Source of the DNA: Sclerotinia nivalis
Lineage: Eukaryota; Ascomycota; Leotiomycetes; Helotiales; Sclerotiniaceae
Direction of reading: 5' to 3'
Length of the DNA stretch: 64,000 nt
Assembly (NCBI GenBank): GCA_029531795.1
Contig: JAPEIS010000018.1
Coordinates: 124,001-188,000, forward strand
The translations under genes and the position numbers were made by a program. Each line of letters begins with the position of its first letter. Position 1 is the first letter of the stretch. Shown here in pieces: positions 24,636 through 34,760 of the stretch. Under the pieces are notes generated by a model that saw only the letters and a list, made by a program, of their open reading frames with translations, was not told where the DNA came from and searched no databases.

Positions 24636-26789
24636 ATTCATCGATTTCTCTCGACTTTCATATTTGATATTCTGGTTATTTATTACTCGGAATGTCAAAG
24701 ACAAAAATCGTTCTCATTCTCCTGAATATAAATATCGCCAGTTCGATACACAAAAAGAGTAGAACTCTTTTCATCTAAGGCTTTGCATATGACATCTTTT
24801 TGAAAAAGATAGTTAACGAATCTCTTTGGGATATCATATCATTGGGAGGTTCTGGTTTCGTGGTGGTATATCCGTTGGTTTAGTTTGTTTGTTGGTTTTG
24901 AGGAGAGTTTGAGAAGGATATCCATGCATGGAATGGTTGGTTAAGGATATCACATCATATCATGGCATTGTCTGTTTGGCGTTCTTACCCCGTTTGGATG
25001 TTTTACATTCATACGATCTTGATCTTTGAGTGAAGAAATTCTAAGCACATGCATTTCAAGATACCAACCATATCTTACTGGGATATGGAATGGAAAATTG
25101 AAAAGATAAAAACTTCATATGATTGGAGGGAGGAGGTTTTTTTTTTCACCAAAAAGCAATATCAATGAAAAGTAACATGGAGATGGGTAGATTGCACAGA
25201 AACAAAATGAAACAAAATGATATGGAAATAGCTTCTTGTACATACATATACCCCTTTAGATTTTAGCGTTTTGATTTAACACAAATTCTTATGATTTTTA
25301 CAGACGTTTGTTGGATTTTGAGATGATTTGATGATTTGGTGACTGGTGACTGGTGTAGATGTGAGTAATGTTGATGAATAATGATTCTGCATCCGCACTC
25401 CCTCACCTTTATCCTCAAATTTTCAAACATCTTCCTTCCTTCCTTCCTCTGACTTGATCGCAATCGTGATGCAATCTCAATACTCTTAAGTACTCTTAAT
25501 TGTCACCCTGATGGACAGATCAGTGCTTTAAACCTAAAGTTAGGCGTTTAGGTGTATAGACATTTAGGCGTGTAGCCTTTAGGGGTATAGATATATAGAT
25601 ATAGAGATAGGTACTAGATGGAAAGAAGGAAGGATAGAAGGATAGATGGAAGGATAGAAGGATAGAAGGATAGAAGGAAGGATAGAAGGATAGAAGGATA
25701 GAAGGAAAGGAGGATAGAAGGAAAGGAGGAATTTATTATTGGGATAGATGGAGACGGGTTATCTTGCTGGGGAAATGGGGGGAGGGGGGGGGGGAAGGGG
25801 AAGGGAGATTGAAAGAAAGGAGGGAGAGGCTTGGATAATGATAAAATAGGGTGTGGTTATTCGGAGGGTTTTTTGGGCGCGGGCGGGGCATATCTTGAAA
25901 GGAAAGGAAAGGAAAGGAAAGGAATAGATTGTGAATTGTGGGTTTTGAGGTGATTGGGTGGGATTAAATGAAGGCGGGGATTGGGGGATTGGGGGATTGG
26001 GATTGAAAGAAAAGAAAATTGTAGAGAGGTTTGGAAGGAGGTTTGGAAGAGAGTGTTGGAAGAGAGTGTTGAAAGAGAGTGTTGGAAGAGAGTGTTGGAT
26101 AATTGTCGATAGCATAAAATAGGGAATGGGATTTTTTGATATGGTTATTTTGCATCTCGGAATCTCAGGAATCTACGAATCTCAGGAATCTTAGAAATCT
26201 CAAGAACCTTGAAAAGAAGGGTTTATTTATAGTTTACTTTTAATTTATTTATGTATTCGCTCCATCGAAAACAGAACTTATTATTTATTCAGATTATTGT
26301 TATATTGTAAGATATAATAGTAGGGAAAAAGAAAGGGGAGAGGAAAATGATTTTTGATAGTGTTATTTTGGGAGTTTGTGGTCTGGAAGGAGGTGTGGAA
26401 GGGCGTCTAGTTGGAGAATTAGTTGGAGATTTGGCTGGGTTCTGGTTTGGGGGGAGAGAGGTTTAAGGGTCTAGCTGGATAATTAGCTAGAGAAATAATT
26501 GGCGAAATTAATTGTTGATTTGGTTGAATTCTGGTCTGGAAGGAGTGGGGGAGAGGTTTGGAAGGAGGTGCTAAAGAAAATCTAGTTAGAGAAATAAAAT
26601 GAAGATTCAATAAACATCAAGCTTGAAATTACTGATCTTATGTATCATGGTGCAATTCAATATAATCTAATTCCGATATATATAAAGTGGTATAACTAAC
26701 ATACTCTTCCAAATGTCTTTCTCTATCCGCCCCTTCACTATTTATCTATGTTTCCGTTCCAGGGTCTCCTTCTCTTAGCAGTACTCATC
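24636..26789. other. Intergenic between two convergent genes, purine-rich repeats
   Basis: There is no gene. The plus strand is strongly G/A-rich from about 25610 to 26110: GGATAGAA/GGAAGGATAGAA units (25618-25735), GGAAA units (25899-25922), and four copies close to GGAAGAGAGTGTT (26045-26096). Short T/A stretches fill the rest. It lies between the 3' ends of the secreted protein gene and CCZ1. Confidence 0.7.
25610..25740. repeat. GGATAGAA-type microsatellite
   Basis: The sequence is built from interrupted repeats of GAAGGATA and GGAAGGA for about 130 bp. It is imperfect, so its length is approximate. Confidence 0.8.
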
Positions 26790-29520
26790 CTACCGATTTA
26801 AACTCAACAACCCTTCAATATACCTCTTAGTATCAAGTCCCAATCCCGCAGCTCCCCATCCCGCATCCCCTCCCCCACTTCCACCTCCTGGACCACCCAT
26901 CCAACTCCCAGCATATCCATATCCATACCCATAACCCCTTCCCTGTCCAGTCTCCACATAATCACTGGCCCTCCTAATTAAAAAGATTTCTTTATCTCTA
27001 CTCCGTTCCATTCCCCCAGGCCCAGCTCCATCATCCAAAAATGGATGCGCAGGCCCACTAACACCCGTCCCACCTGTTTGTGCCATACTAGTTGCACCAC
27101 TCCTTTCATCTTTATCTTTTCTCCCCTTATCACTTGTTTCGCCCATGAAAGTTTTACTCGTTTGACTTTCTGCTGAATCTTCTGGTATGAGGGATGGTAT
27201 ATTAACTTTTGGATTTGTATTCGGTGTTGGTTCTGGAGGTGAGGGAATGCGTGTCCAAAGAATCCAATATCCTCTTGATGTTTTAGCCGTCCGTTCTAGT
27301 GTATTTATATCGGTAGTCGTTGCGATATATGTATGAAGGATTTGAAGATGGGTGTTTAAGGCTTCGATGCGAGACCAAGGGAGACGATTTGCTTGTTCTT
27401 GTGTCTGAACTTGTTGAGGATCAGGAATATTAGGGATATTTGAGTTAATGGTAAGAGTTTTAGGGTCCCAAAGAAGATCGTAGACGGGAGCTGTTGGGTT
27501 GTTTGTATTGGCTAAAGGAGAAATAGGAATATCGGGTTTGGGTGCGCGGAAAGATGTAGATTTGAGAAGTGGTTTGATGAGAGATTGAAGTTGTTCATGA
27601 AGAGATCGATATAGACCTTGTAATGCTAGAGAATCTGCTCGTAATTCAAAAAGAAAAATGAAGATGAAAGGTTTACTTGCATAAGCCACGACTCTTAATT
27701 TTCTCGCTTTATTTCGATCTTGACTTTCGAATGAAGCGTTGGAAGTGCCGGTACGTTCGGAATCGCTGGTGCGTCTGATTGATGAGCCAAAGTCGGAATA
27801 ATCAATGCTGATATCAGCTTCTTGACGAATATCTTCTTCGCGTTCCAATTCTACTGTTAATGTACGAAGCACAAGTCGTTGATTTTTCCCTTCAAAATCT
27901 TCACCTTCGGCATTGAGATCGGCAGGTAGATCCATTTCAGCTTCCATATCACCCATTAGACCTACTAGATAATGTCCTTTAAAGTCATCAAATTCAGGTT
28001 TATGTATTGATCCTTCAGTTGCGTCAGTCGTCCCATCGATTGAAGGAATAGGAGTAGTTGAGGCAGTCAAGGTTTTGCTTTGTTCTTCTTTTGCTGTAGT
28101 CCCACCTAGGGACCAATGAGTTCCGTAACCAAACTTCAAGTATTGCGCAAACTTGTTGCCCTTTGATTCGCCGTCTGTACCCTCAGTGCCTTCAGTACTG
28201 GTATGACTAGCAGGATTTCTATGAGACGGTGGACGTGGTGATTTGAATTTGGATTTGGTTCGATCACCCTTACTATCTTCTTCCACCACTGGTCGAGGCT
28301 CGGTTGTACTAAGACTTGACGATCGACGTCCATCATGAGGACCATCATAAATTGGTATCTCCTTACTAAGACTGGATGTTGGTCGAGCAGTATTCTTTGC
28401 ATCCTTAAATTTTGGTTCAACTTTTGGCTTAGGCTTAGGTGGCTTTTTCGCGCGACGAGTAGAAGAAGGGTTGTCAATAACTCCATAAGCATATGGACCC
28501 CATCTATAAAGATCTTCAACCCAATGTGAAACATCTCTTAGTGATTTCCTTGACAAAGCTCCAGTACCAAGGAAAATTGCACCATCTTCTGTCGCAGGCT
28601 CATCACCAGAACCTAACCAAGGGGCAGATTGTTTCGACCGTTGATCTGTAAATCCTTTATTGGCATCGTATTTCGAACTTGATTGTGCGTCTCCAAATCT
28701 TGAAACTATCACATCTACAAGTCCATCCATTTGTCCAACGAACCCTTCGAGAACTTCTCTTTCGCCACTACCCCGTTCTTCTTCTCCAACTCCTACCCCA
28801 AGTTCTCCACATGCAGCAACTTTTATTCCGCCATATAAATTATTCGCAGGATTGCCATGCATAAGCACATTCCATGTCGAGAGGTATGTATCCCAATATC
28901 TACCCAGGATGCTCACAAATTTGGAACGTCTTGTTCGAACAAAAAGGGCACTCATCGAAGAAGCATGATGGAGGAGGAAGGTTGAGTGTGCTCGTAAAAT
29001 ATCTCCAAGGAGTAATATCGCGGGTTTAACTTCTCGAGAAGAGTATTCGATAGTTTCTTGTTCTTCGGCAGGTTTGCCTTTGGTAGCTGGTATCTTTGTT
29101 GTGCCTGGTAATACCGTGAGATTGATTGACTATGCACACATTAGTACAACCAACTGACTCAAGAATGAAATTACTTACAGCCAATATCCACCAGCCGGAT
29201 TCCAATTCATGAAGAATGATACGAGACTTCTCAGTCTCTACAGTATCCACAGATTTACCCTCAGAAAAGCTCCTCCCAAATTCTACCATTCCCTGGGCAA
29301 GCCCAATCTGCCTTAACTGTTCATTCTTTTGCTCTTTCGCAAACGCACGCGCCTCTTTTGTATCCGTAGAAGCCCCTCTCTTGTGACCATTTTGCTTGAT
29401 CGAGGGGTAATAATAAACAATTTGGTTATCGAGTGTATCATCGGTAGTTCCTAGGGAAGGATTGTAGATGGCTAGAAAGCCCAGTTGTGCTGGTACTACC
29501 TTTCGACGTTGCTCAGACAT
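26790..29520 (-). CDS. CCZ1: Vacuolar fusion protein Ccz1 (Mon1-Ccz1 Rab7 exchange factor subunit)
   Basis: Two exons, 29520-29179 and 29129-26790, with a 49-bp intron (GTAAGT...ACTAAT...CATAG), give 893 residues. The N-terminus (KVVPAQLGFLAIYNPSLG, then DQIVYYYP) is the longin-type opening typical of Ccz1, and WWILA joins in frame to SINLTVLPG across the intron. The central and C-terminal parts alternate conserved blocks with long polar, Ser/Pro-rich insertions; the end is Gly/Tyr-rich. Ccz1 with Mon1 activates Rab7 on late endosomes, autophagosomes and vacuoles. It is divergent from FMT1, with 373 bp between start codons. It is longer than yeast Ccz1 (704 residues), because of the insertions. 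Confidence 0.88.
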
Positions 29521-29893
29521 TGCATGCTGGAGATGAAGAAGAAGATGAAGACGAGGATATAAATATATTGCGGATCATTTCTTGGTTGAATCGGGTCAGG
29601 GAATCAGTCGTGGAGTTCCCTGGGGTCGCGCTGATAGTCCGATCAACCCTGGAAGTTCGTTATGGTGGTGATGATGTAATTCGTTGACCAAACATGGATA
29701 TTTTATGTTATTTATGCTTACATAAGATATCGACAAAAATACCTGCACGTGACTGACGGAGAAGTTTATTGTAAGAAAATTGATGGAGGCCTTATGAGCT
29801 CGAGAATCATGATTTTTGACAAGTTGTTTGTTGATTTTGACAATAATTCATGTATGGAAATTTGATCCGGTGCTGACTGCACTTTCTATAATC
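29521..29893. promoter_or_regulatory. Divergent promoter region CCZ1 / FMT1
   Basis: These 373 bp separate the two start codons on opposite strands and must hold both promoters. I see no distinctive binding site. Confidence 0.6.
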
Positions 29894-31367
29894 ATGAGGC
29901 TTAAGATCAAAACCTCTTTATTTGTGCTTGGAAGGATTGTAAACTCATCGAAGCCATTTCCAATCCATGGATTCCATTCTCGACTTTTCAGTACCAACAA
30001 TACCTCGAAAACCTCGAAACCTTTGAGAATTTTATTTTGTGGTTCCGACGATTTTAGTTGCGAATCTCTTCGTTCTTTGGTGGCAGAACAACTATCGGAT
30101 CCAAAAGGAATTGCTTCTATCGACGTTCTCATTCGACCAGGTAAAAGGTTTGGAAGAGGCTTGAGGGAAACTCGTGAAGGTAATTTTTAAAATTTTGAGG
30201 ATCGATTTTTCTTTGCATACTGATCATTGCTAGTACCGTTGAGGGAAGTGGCCGAAGAGTTGAATCTCCCCATACATGAGAGAGATACATTCACTGGATG
30301 GGATGTAAGTTTCGACTTTTGGATATGTCTTCGCTGCCTTGAGAACTTTGACTGATCAAATTCTAGTTACCGAAACCAGATGGAGAATCAATCAATCTCA
30401 TTGTAGCCGTTTCGTTTGGTCTGTTCGTACCACCACGTATTCTTAACAGTGCTGAATATGGTGGAATTAACGTTCATCCTTCACTGTTGCCACAGTAAGT
30501 TTGTCCAACATTAAGTTTCTGTACCAAGGCTAACCATAATGTAGATACCGAGGGTCCGCTCCACTTCATCATGCCATTATGAATGGAGACACAATTACTG
30601 GTGTCACACTTCAAACTCTGGATTCTCATAAGTTTGACCATGGCACTATTCTCAGTCAAGAAGGTTTCCCTATTCCACAACCAAAAACAATAAAATACCA
30701 AGGCCTTTTGGACTTCATCACACCAAAGGCCGCGAATTTGCTCGCAAAGGGTATCAGAGATCGAGTCTTCGTAAACCCGGAGTCGAATCAAGCGATCAAG
30801 CTTGCGCCCAAGATCAACCCTATTGATAGATACATCGACTGGGAGGAAGGATTATCTATCGACGTCGAACGGAGATACCGGGCACTTGGTAGACTTTGGT
30901 GTTATACACGTACTTGGTGGTCAGGCAAGAATAAAAGAAGGACAATCTTCCAAGATTTCGAGGTTGTACCATTACCAAAACAATCTGCGGTGATTCCAGA
31001 ACGGGTGTACAACTTGTTCCCAAAATGGGAGTATTTCTGCACTCCTGTGTATGCAGATCCCACTCATCCAGGATCTATCATCATTCCAACTGTACAAAAT
31101 GGATTGGGGCTTCGAGTTAAACACATCCTCGTAGAAGGTCAGGTGGTGGGTTCAGCCATTGATGCTGTGCATAGAGTATCGGCTTTCACCAAAATTCCAA
31201 CTGATGATGCTATGTTCATGTCTGTAGCATTGACGGATATATCGGAGAATGGTCAGCCAGTTCTGCGCGATGGTAAAGGCGTTGAGTATGGGGCGAAGCA
31301 CCTGGTTTTACCCAAGACGCTAAAGATCAACCGGACGCGCCTCATTGATCCTAGTCCCAAGAATTGA
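29894..31367 (+). CDS. FMT1: Mitochondrial methionyl-tRNA formyltransferase
   Basis: Four exons, 29894-30179, 30234-30304, 30367-30494 and 30545-31367 (introns 54, 62 and 50 bp), give 435 residues. The enzyme formylates initiator Met-tRNA with 10-formyl-tetrahydrofolate for mitochondrial translation. After a basic Ser-rich leader that looks like a targeting peptide, the core begins LRILFCGSDDFSCESL. The hallmark motif is intact: N154, H156 and SLLPQYRG at 158-165. The downstream GDTITGVTLQTLDSHKFDHG block supplies the conserved aspartate region. The C-terminal region is longer than the bacterial enzyme. An ATG at 29816 is in frame, but 29894 gives the better targeting sequence; the choice is an inference. 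Confidence 0.92.
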
Positions 31368-31609
31368 GGGTAAATTATGTAGATGTATAACATAATAATA
31401 TACCAAGAAAGAAAAGTCGAAATCCGGTGGTATGTAGGGTATCATCTCTTGCTTCGCAAGTGGAGGGCAGTGATTTGAACTATGTATGATATGGAGCAGG
31501 AACGAGAGGTATCGGAATTCTGGAAGAAAGAGGGATAATGACCGCTCTTCGTATTATAATCTAGATACGAGCTCGTCCATTGTACTGAAAACGGAGGCAG
31601 ACTCGCCCC
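31368..31609. other. 3' flank of FMT1
   Basis: This short AT-rich flank holds no gene. The repeat pattern described next begins at its right end. Confidence 0.5.
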
Positions 31610-33200
31610 CTATCGAATTGGCAGTAGGGATTGAAAATGTTCGATTTTTGGAATGAGGGAGGGTAACAGTCGCTATATCCGGTACAGTCCAGAGTTGTAC
31701 TTGTACCATTGCTGAGATCAAGAATAGTGATTTGACCCTTTGTCTAATAGCGGCCAGTAATGGAATTTCTTCGATTGTTGAGGTGATGGGAAGCAATGGT
31801 CGACCTGTCTAATATGTCAAGAAAGGAATGGGCTCCATTGTTGCAACAGACAAGAGGTCATTAATCTTTGTCTAGTAGACGGTAGGGAAGGAATCCTTTG
31901 ATTGTCGAGAGTAAAAGGAGGCAATGGCTAATCCATCTAGTATATCAAGGGTAGAATATACTCCATTGCTAAAAGCAAGGATAGGTTTTTGATTTATACC
32001 TAACTAATGCCAAAGAAGGAAATCTTATATTGTTGAGAGTAGAAAGAAGCAATGGCTAATCCATTTTGTATATCAAGGAATGAGAAAAGCTCGATTATTG
32101 ATAACAAGAAAGAGTATCTAATCTTTTTCTAATCGCCGCTCAAGATGATCTATCTTCGATTATCGTATAAAAATGAGAAATCGTTAACGAGTTTGAATTT
32201 TTCAAACAAGAAACTTTGCTATTATTTAAAACAGAAAAAGTGATTTGATTAATGTTTGATTAGCGATAGAGCGGAATACTTTTGATATTTCAGAATACGT
32301 CGAAAAGAGTGTTAATTCATCTGGCATCTCAAGGGACAGAATAGGCCTAATTGCTGAAATCGAAAAGACATCTTGGATCTATCGAATATACATCAAAAAC
32401 GGAATATCCTCGACTGTTGTAAAGATAGCAAAGAATAGTTGATCATTTCGTATCGCTAAGGAACGATATCTTGCTATTGTTGAAGATAGGAAAAGTGGCT
32501 TCATCAGTGTTTGATACACGACAAAGATGGTATATATTTGATGCCCAAATTGAGATTGAAGAGACGATCTATCGTATATTAGAATCTAGAGATAAGATCG
32601 TTGAGCCGTTATAATAGCGATGAGAAATAGAGATAGCCGTATAATATATCCAAGGGCGAGAAGCGTTCGATTGTTGAAGCAATAGGTTCAATTCGTGCCT
32701 AATACGCGCTAGGAACGGTATATACTTGATATAGGAACGAAGGAGAGGAAACAATCGATTAGTCTGATGAATTGATAGACGAGATTATTCGAAGGATTGA
32801 GAATAGGTTGAAGTTCATCTGGGGCTTTCAAAGCGAGAAGTATTAGGTATTAGAAAGAAGAAGAGAGTATGATCGATCTTTTTGGTAGCTCCAGAGATGA
32901 AATTGTACCAATTGCCAAAATAGGGTAAGAATTGCCTGATATCTTGAAGGACGATAAGTATTCGATCAGAAAGCAAATAAAGCATCTAATCCGTGTCTAA
33001 TAGGCGCCAGGGACAAGAATCAACCAATGCTAGAAGCAGAAAAGGGAACAGTCGATCCATTTGGTAGATCCAAGGCGAAATTGTTCGAATTACCGAAATA
33101 ACGCAAGAAAAGCGCAAGGAATCGTCTAGTACCTCCCAAAGACGATTTGTGAATGCTCGCAGCAAAAATATCATAAACTACCTTGAAGCTTTGCCAGAGC
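31610..33200 (-). repeat. Decayed tandem array, period about 128 bp, with fossil 43-residue coding pattern
   Basis: A motif close to TGTCTAATAGCGCCAAGG recurs at 31741, 31869, 31997, 32126, 32253, 32379, 32508, 32696, 32994 and about 33124, and a weaker copy lies near 31610. Spacing is 126-130 bp with two irregular gaps. Within each unit a CCATCTAGTATATCAAGG-like block and a CGATTGTTGAA-like block keep their relative place. Units are very divergent from each other. Read on the minus strand, several units give similar peptides: LAPIRHGLDALFAF, LAAIRQRVKSLF and LARIRHELNLLL, and PNGSTVPFSASSIG against PDELTLFSTYSEIS. I infer an old repeat protein gene, or a satellite with chance coding. Frame breaks and stops show no intact product. 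Confidence 0.6.
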
Positions 33201-33307
33201 GACGAGAAGTCATGATGATAATAAGTATTTTCCATAGAATGTGGATCGGAGCTTATCAGGAGTACGATAACACAGTAAAATTTACCTAATAAGGATTCGT
33301 CTGGAGG

Positions 33308-33640
33308 GAACTGGAGTGACCTTGCGCGTTATGTGCCTTGTGAAGAGAACCTAATCTTTCGGTAAAGCCCTAATTGATCCTAGATGTCTCACAAGGACCG
33401 ACTCCGCACGAAGAATCACCCACAGTTCCCTCCATTCGATACCTTGGACCGTCTTCTAGCCTTCTCGGGAGCAGAAGATCGGTGTGGTTTGTCGATTAGA
33501 GAGGAGGTGGAGAGGAGATGCACGACTCGTATGGGCGCGAGAGACTGGGATGATCTTGCACGTTGTGTGCTTTGGGAACAGACGTCTCAAGGACCGACAA
33601 TATACGAAGAATCGCCCACAGCTCCCTTCCTTGCCTAGGG
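33308..33640 (+). repeat. Diverged direct duplication next to the 128-bp array
   Basis: Two similar segments lie here. The first runs from about 33310 (ACTGGAGTGACCTTGCGCG) to 33433, the second from about 33543 (ACTGGGATGATCTTGCACG) to 33619. Both contain CAAGGACCGAC followed by ACGAAGAATCRCCCACAG. The first copy has extra sequence in the middle. An 84-codon open frame (33384-33638) spans the second copy, but I do not recognise it. Confidence 0.6.
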
Positions 33641-33728
33641 ACGAGATCGCGAGTATGACAGGAACGAAAACGAGGCGAGGGATGGTACCGTGTGGTATAA
33701 TCCAGGGACGGTAAGCCGAATGCGAGGA

Positions 33729-34760
33729 TTAAGGCAAGGGGAAGGTTCGAAGTGGGTAAACACGATGACGAGAATAGCTGGTCAAGTGGCTGAGCTGATC
33801 ATTGATTTCTTTCCAGGACGCAGCTTTCTCTTTGACCAAGGCCTCATGGCCATTTGATGACAAAAGGCGCAACCGACTCTCGATAGGGTTTAAGCCCATT
33901 ACCTGGAGTTCGTCCTCACGAGGGAACTTGTATCCCCACACCGTGGTTTCAACTAACAGCGAGTCTTCCCTACCCAGATCAAGCTTCAAATTCAACCAGT
34001 CAAACTCCACGGATGCCATCTCAATGGCGCGTGCCGCTAGTTGCCAGGCAGTACAATGACTAGCTCTGTCGACGTACTCTTCGTCCATCTTGTACATATC
34101 GATCATGGCATGGATCATTTCATGGGCCAGGGAACCCAGCATGTGCGTCATGATGGCCTCGTAATCCTCATCCTCCGCTCCGGTACGTCTATCCAAGATA
34201 TATATGGTGGTGACTCTGACATCACCGACACCTTTGGTATTAGTGATCCCTACGAAGTCATACGCTTCCGGACCAAGCTGCCTTGCTCGAGCCCTATCAA
34301 TGAGCTCGACTTTGATACCATACGCACATCTGTCCGGTGCCTTGGACCAATCAACCAATTGCCCACCAAAGAATGCCATATTGAAGATTGGGAAGTAACT
34401 CTTCAAAACTTCTCTGGGATCGTTGTCAAAACGTCCCGGTCCAGGAGCATATTGTGCCAAACTGTTCCTAGCCTGTATGTGGTGAAAAGTCAGATTTGAG
34501 CCTCGCCTGCTCGCATGCTGGACCACGAATTCGGCAACATCCGCGAGTTTATGACGCTCTGGTCGGAGAATATATGGGCTTGCGGGGTGATTGGTGTAGG
34601 TGATAGGGTCTGGGAAGTCATCAATACGCATACCGGGGCCCATTGGGTCCAAAACGGCGTACTTCTTATCCCAGGGTCCTCCAGCGCCGGTAGTTTCGAA
34701 TGTGTAAGACATTTCGGCTAGTAAGCTTCGAGTTTTATCGTCTGGATGTATGGTATTCAA
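33729..34760 (-). CDS. SprT-like zinc metalloprotease domain protein
   Basis: A single exon gives 343 residues. The centre (about 115-250) matches SprT-like domains: FNMAFFGGQL, then zinc-binding HEMIH at 213-217 with the catalytic glutamate 214, and a downstream histidine in ASHCTAW (about 236) as a likely third ligand. In Spartan/Wss1-type proteins this domain cuts DNA-protein crosslinks. This protein lacks the usual C-terminal zinc ribbon and any UBZ or PIP-like motif I can see, so the role may differ. There is no signal peptide or membrane segment. It lies alone between a decayed repeat array and a gene desert. An alternative start at Met16 is possible. Confidence 0.75.
   Translation of the reverse strand: MNTIHPDDKTRSLLAEMSYTFETTGAGGPWDKKYAVLDPMGPGMRIDDFPDPITYTNHPASPYILRPERHKLADVAEFVVQHASRRGSNLTFHHIQARNSLAQYAPGPGRFDNDPREVLKSYFPIFNMAFFGGQLVDWSKAPDRCAYGIKVELIDRARARQLGPEAYDFVGITNTKGVGDVRVTTIYILDRRTGAEDEDYEAIMTHMLGSLAHEMIHAMIDMYKMDEEYVDRASHCTAWQLAARAIEMASVEFDWLNLKLDLGREDSLLVETTVWGYKFPREDELQVMGLNPIESRLRLLSSNGHEALVKEKAASWKEINDQLSHLTSYSRHRVYPLRTFPLP

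Noticed and set aside
29521..31367. Functional cluster of mitochondrial translation genes
   Set aside because: FMT1 and MRPL1 are 15 kb apart with unrelated genes between, so clustering is not supported.
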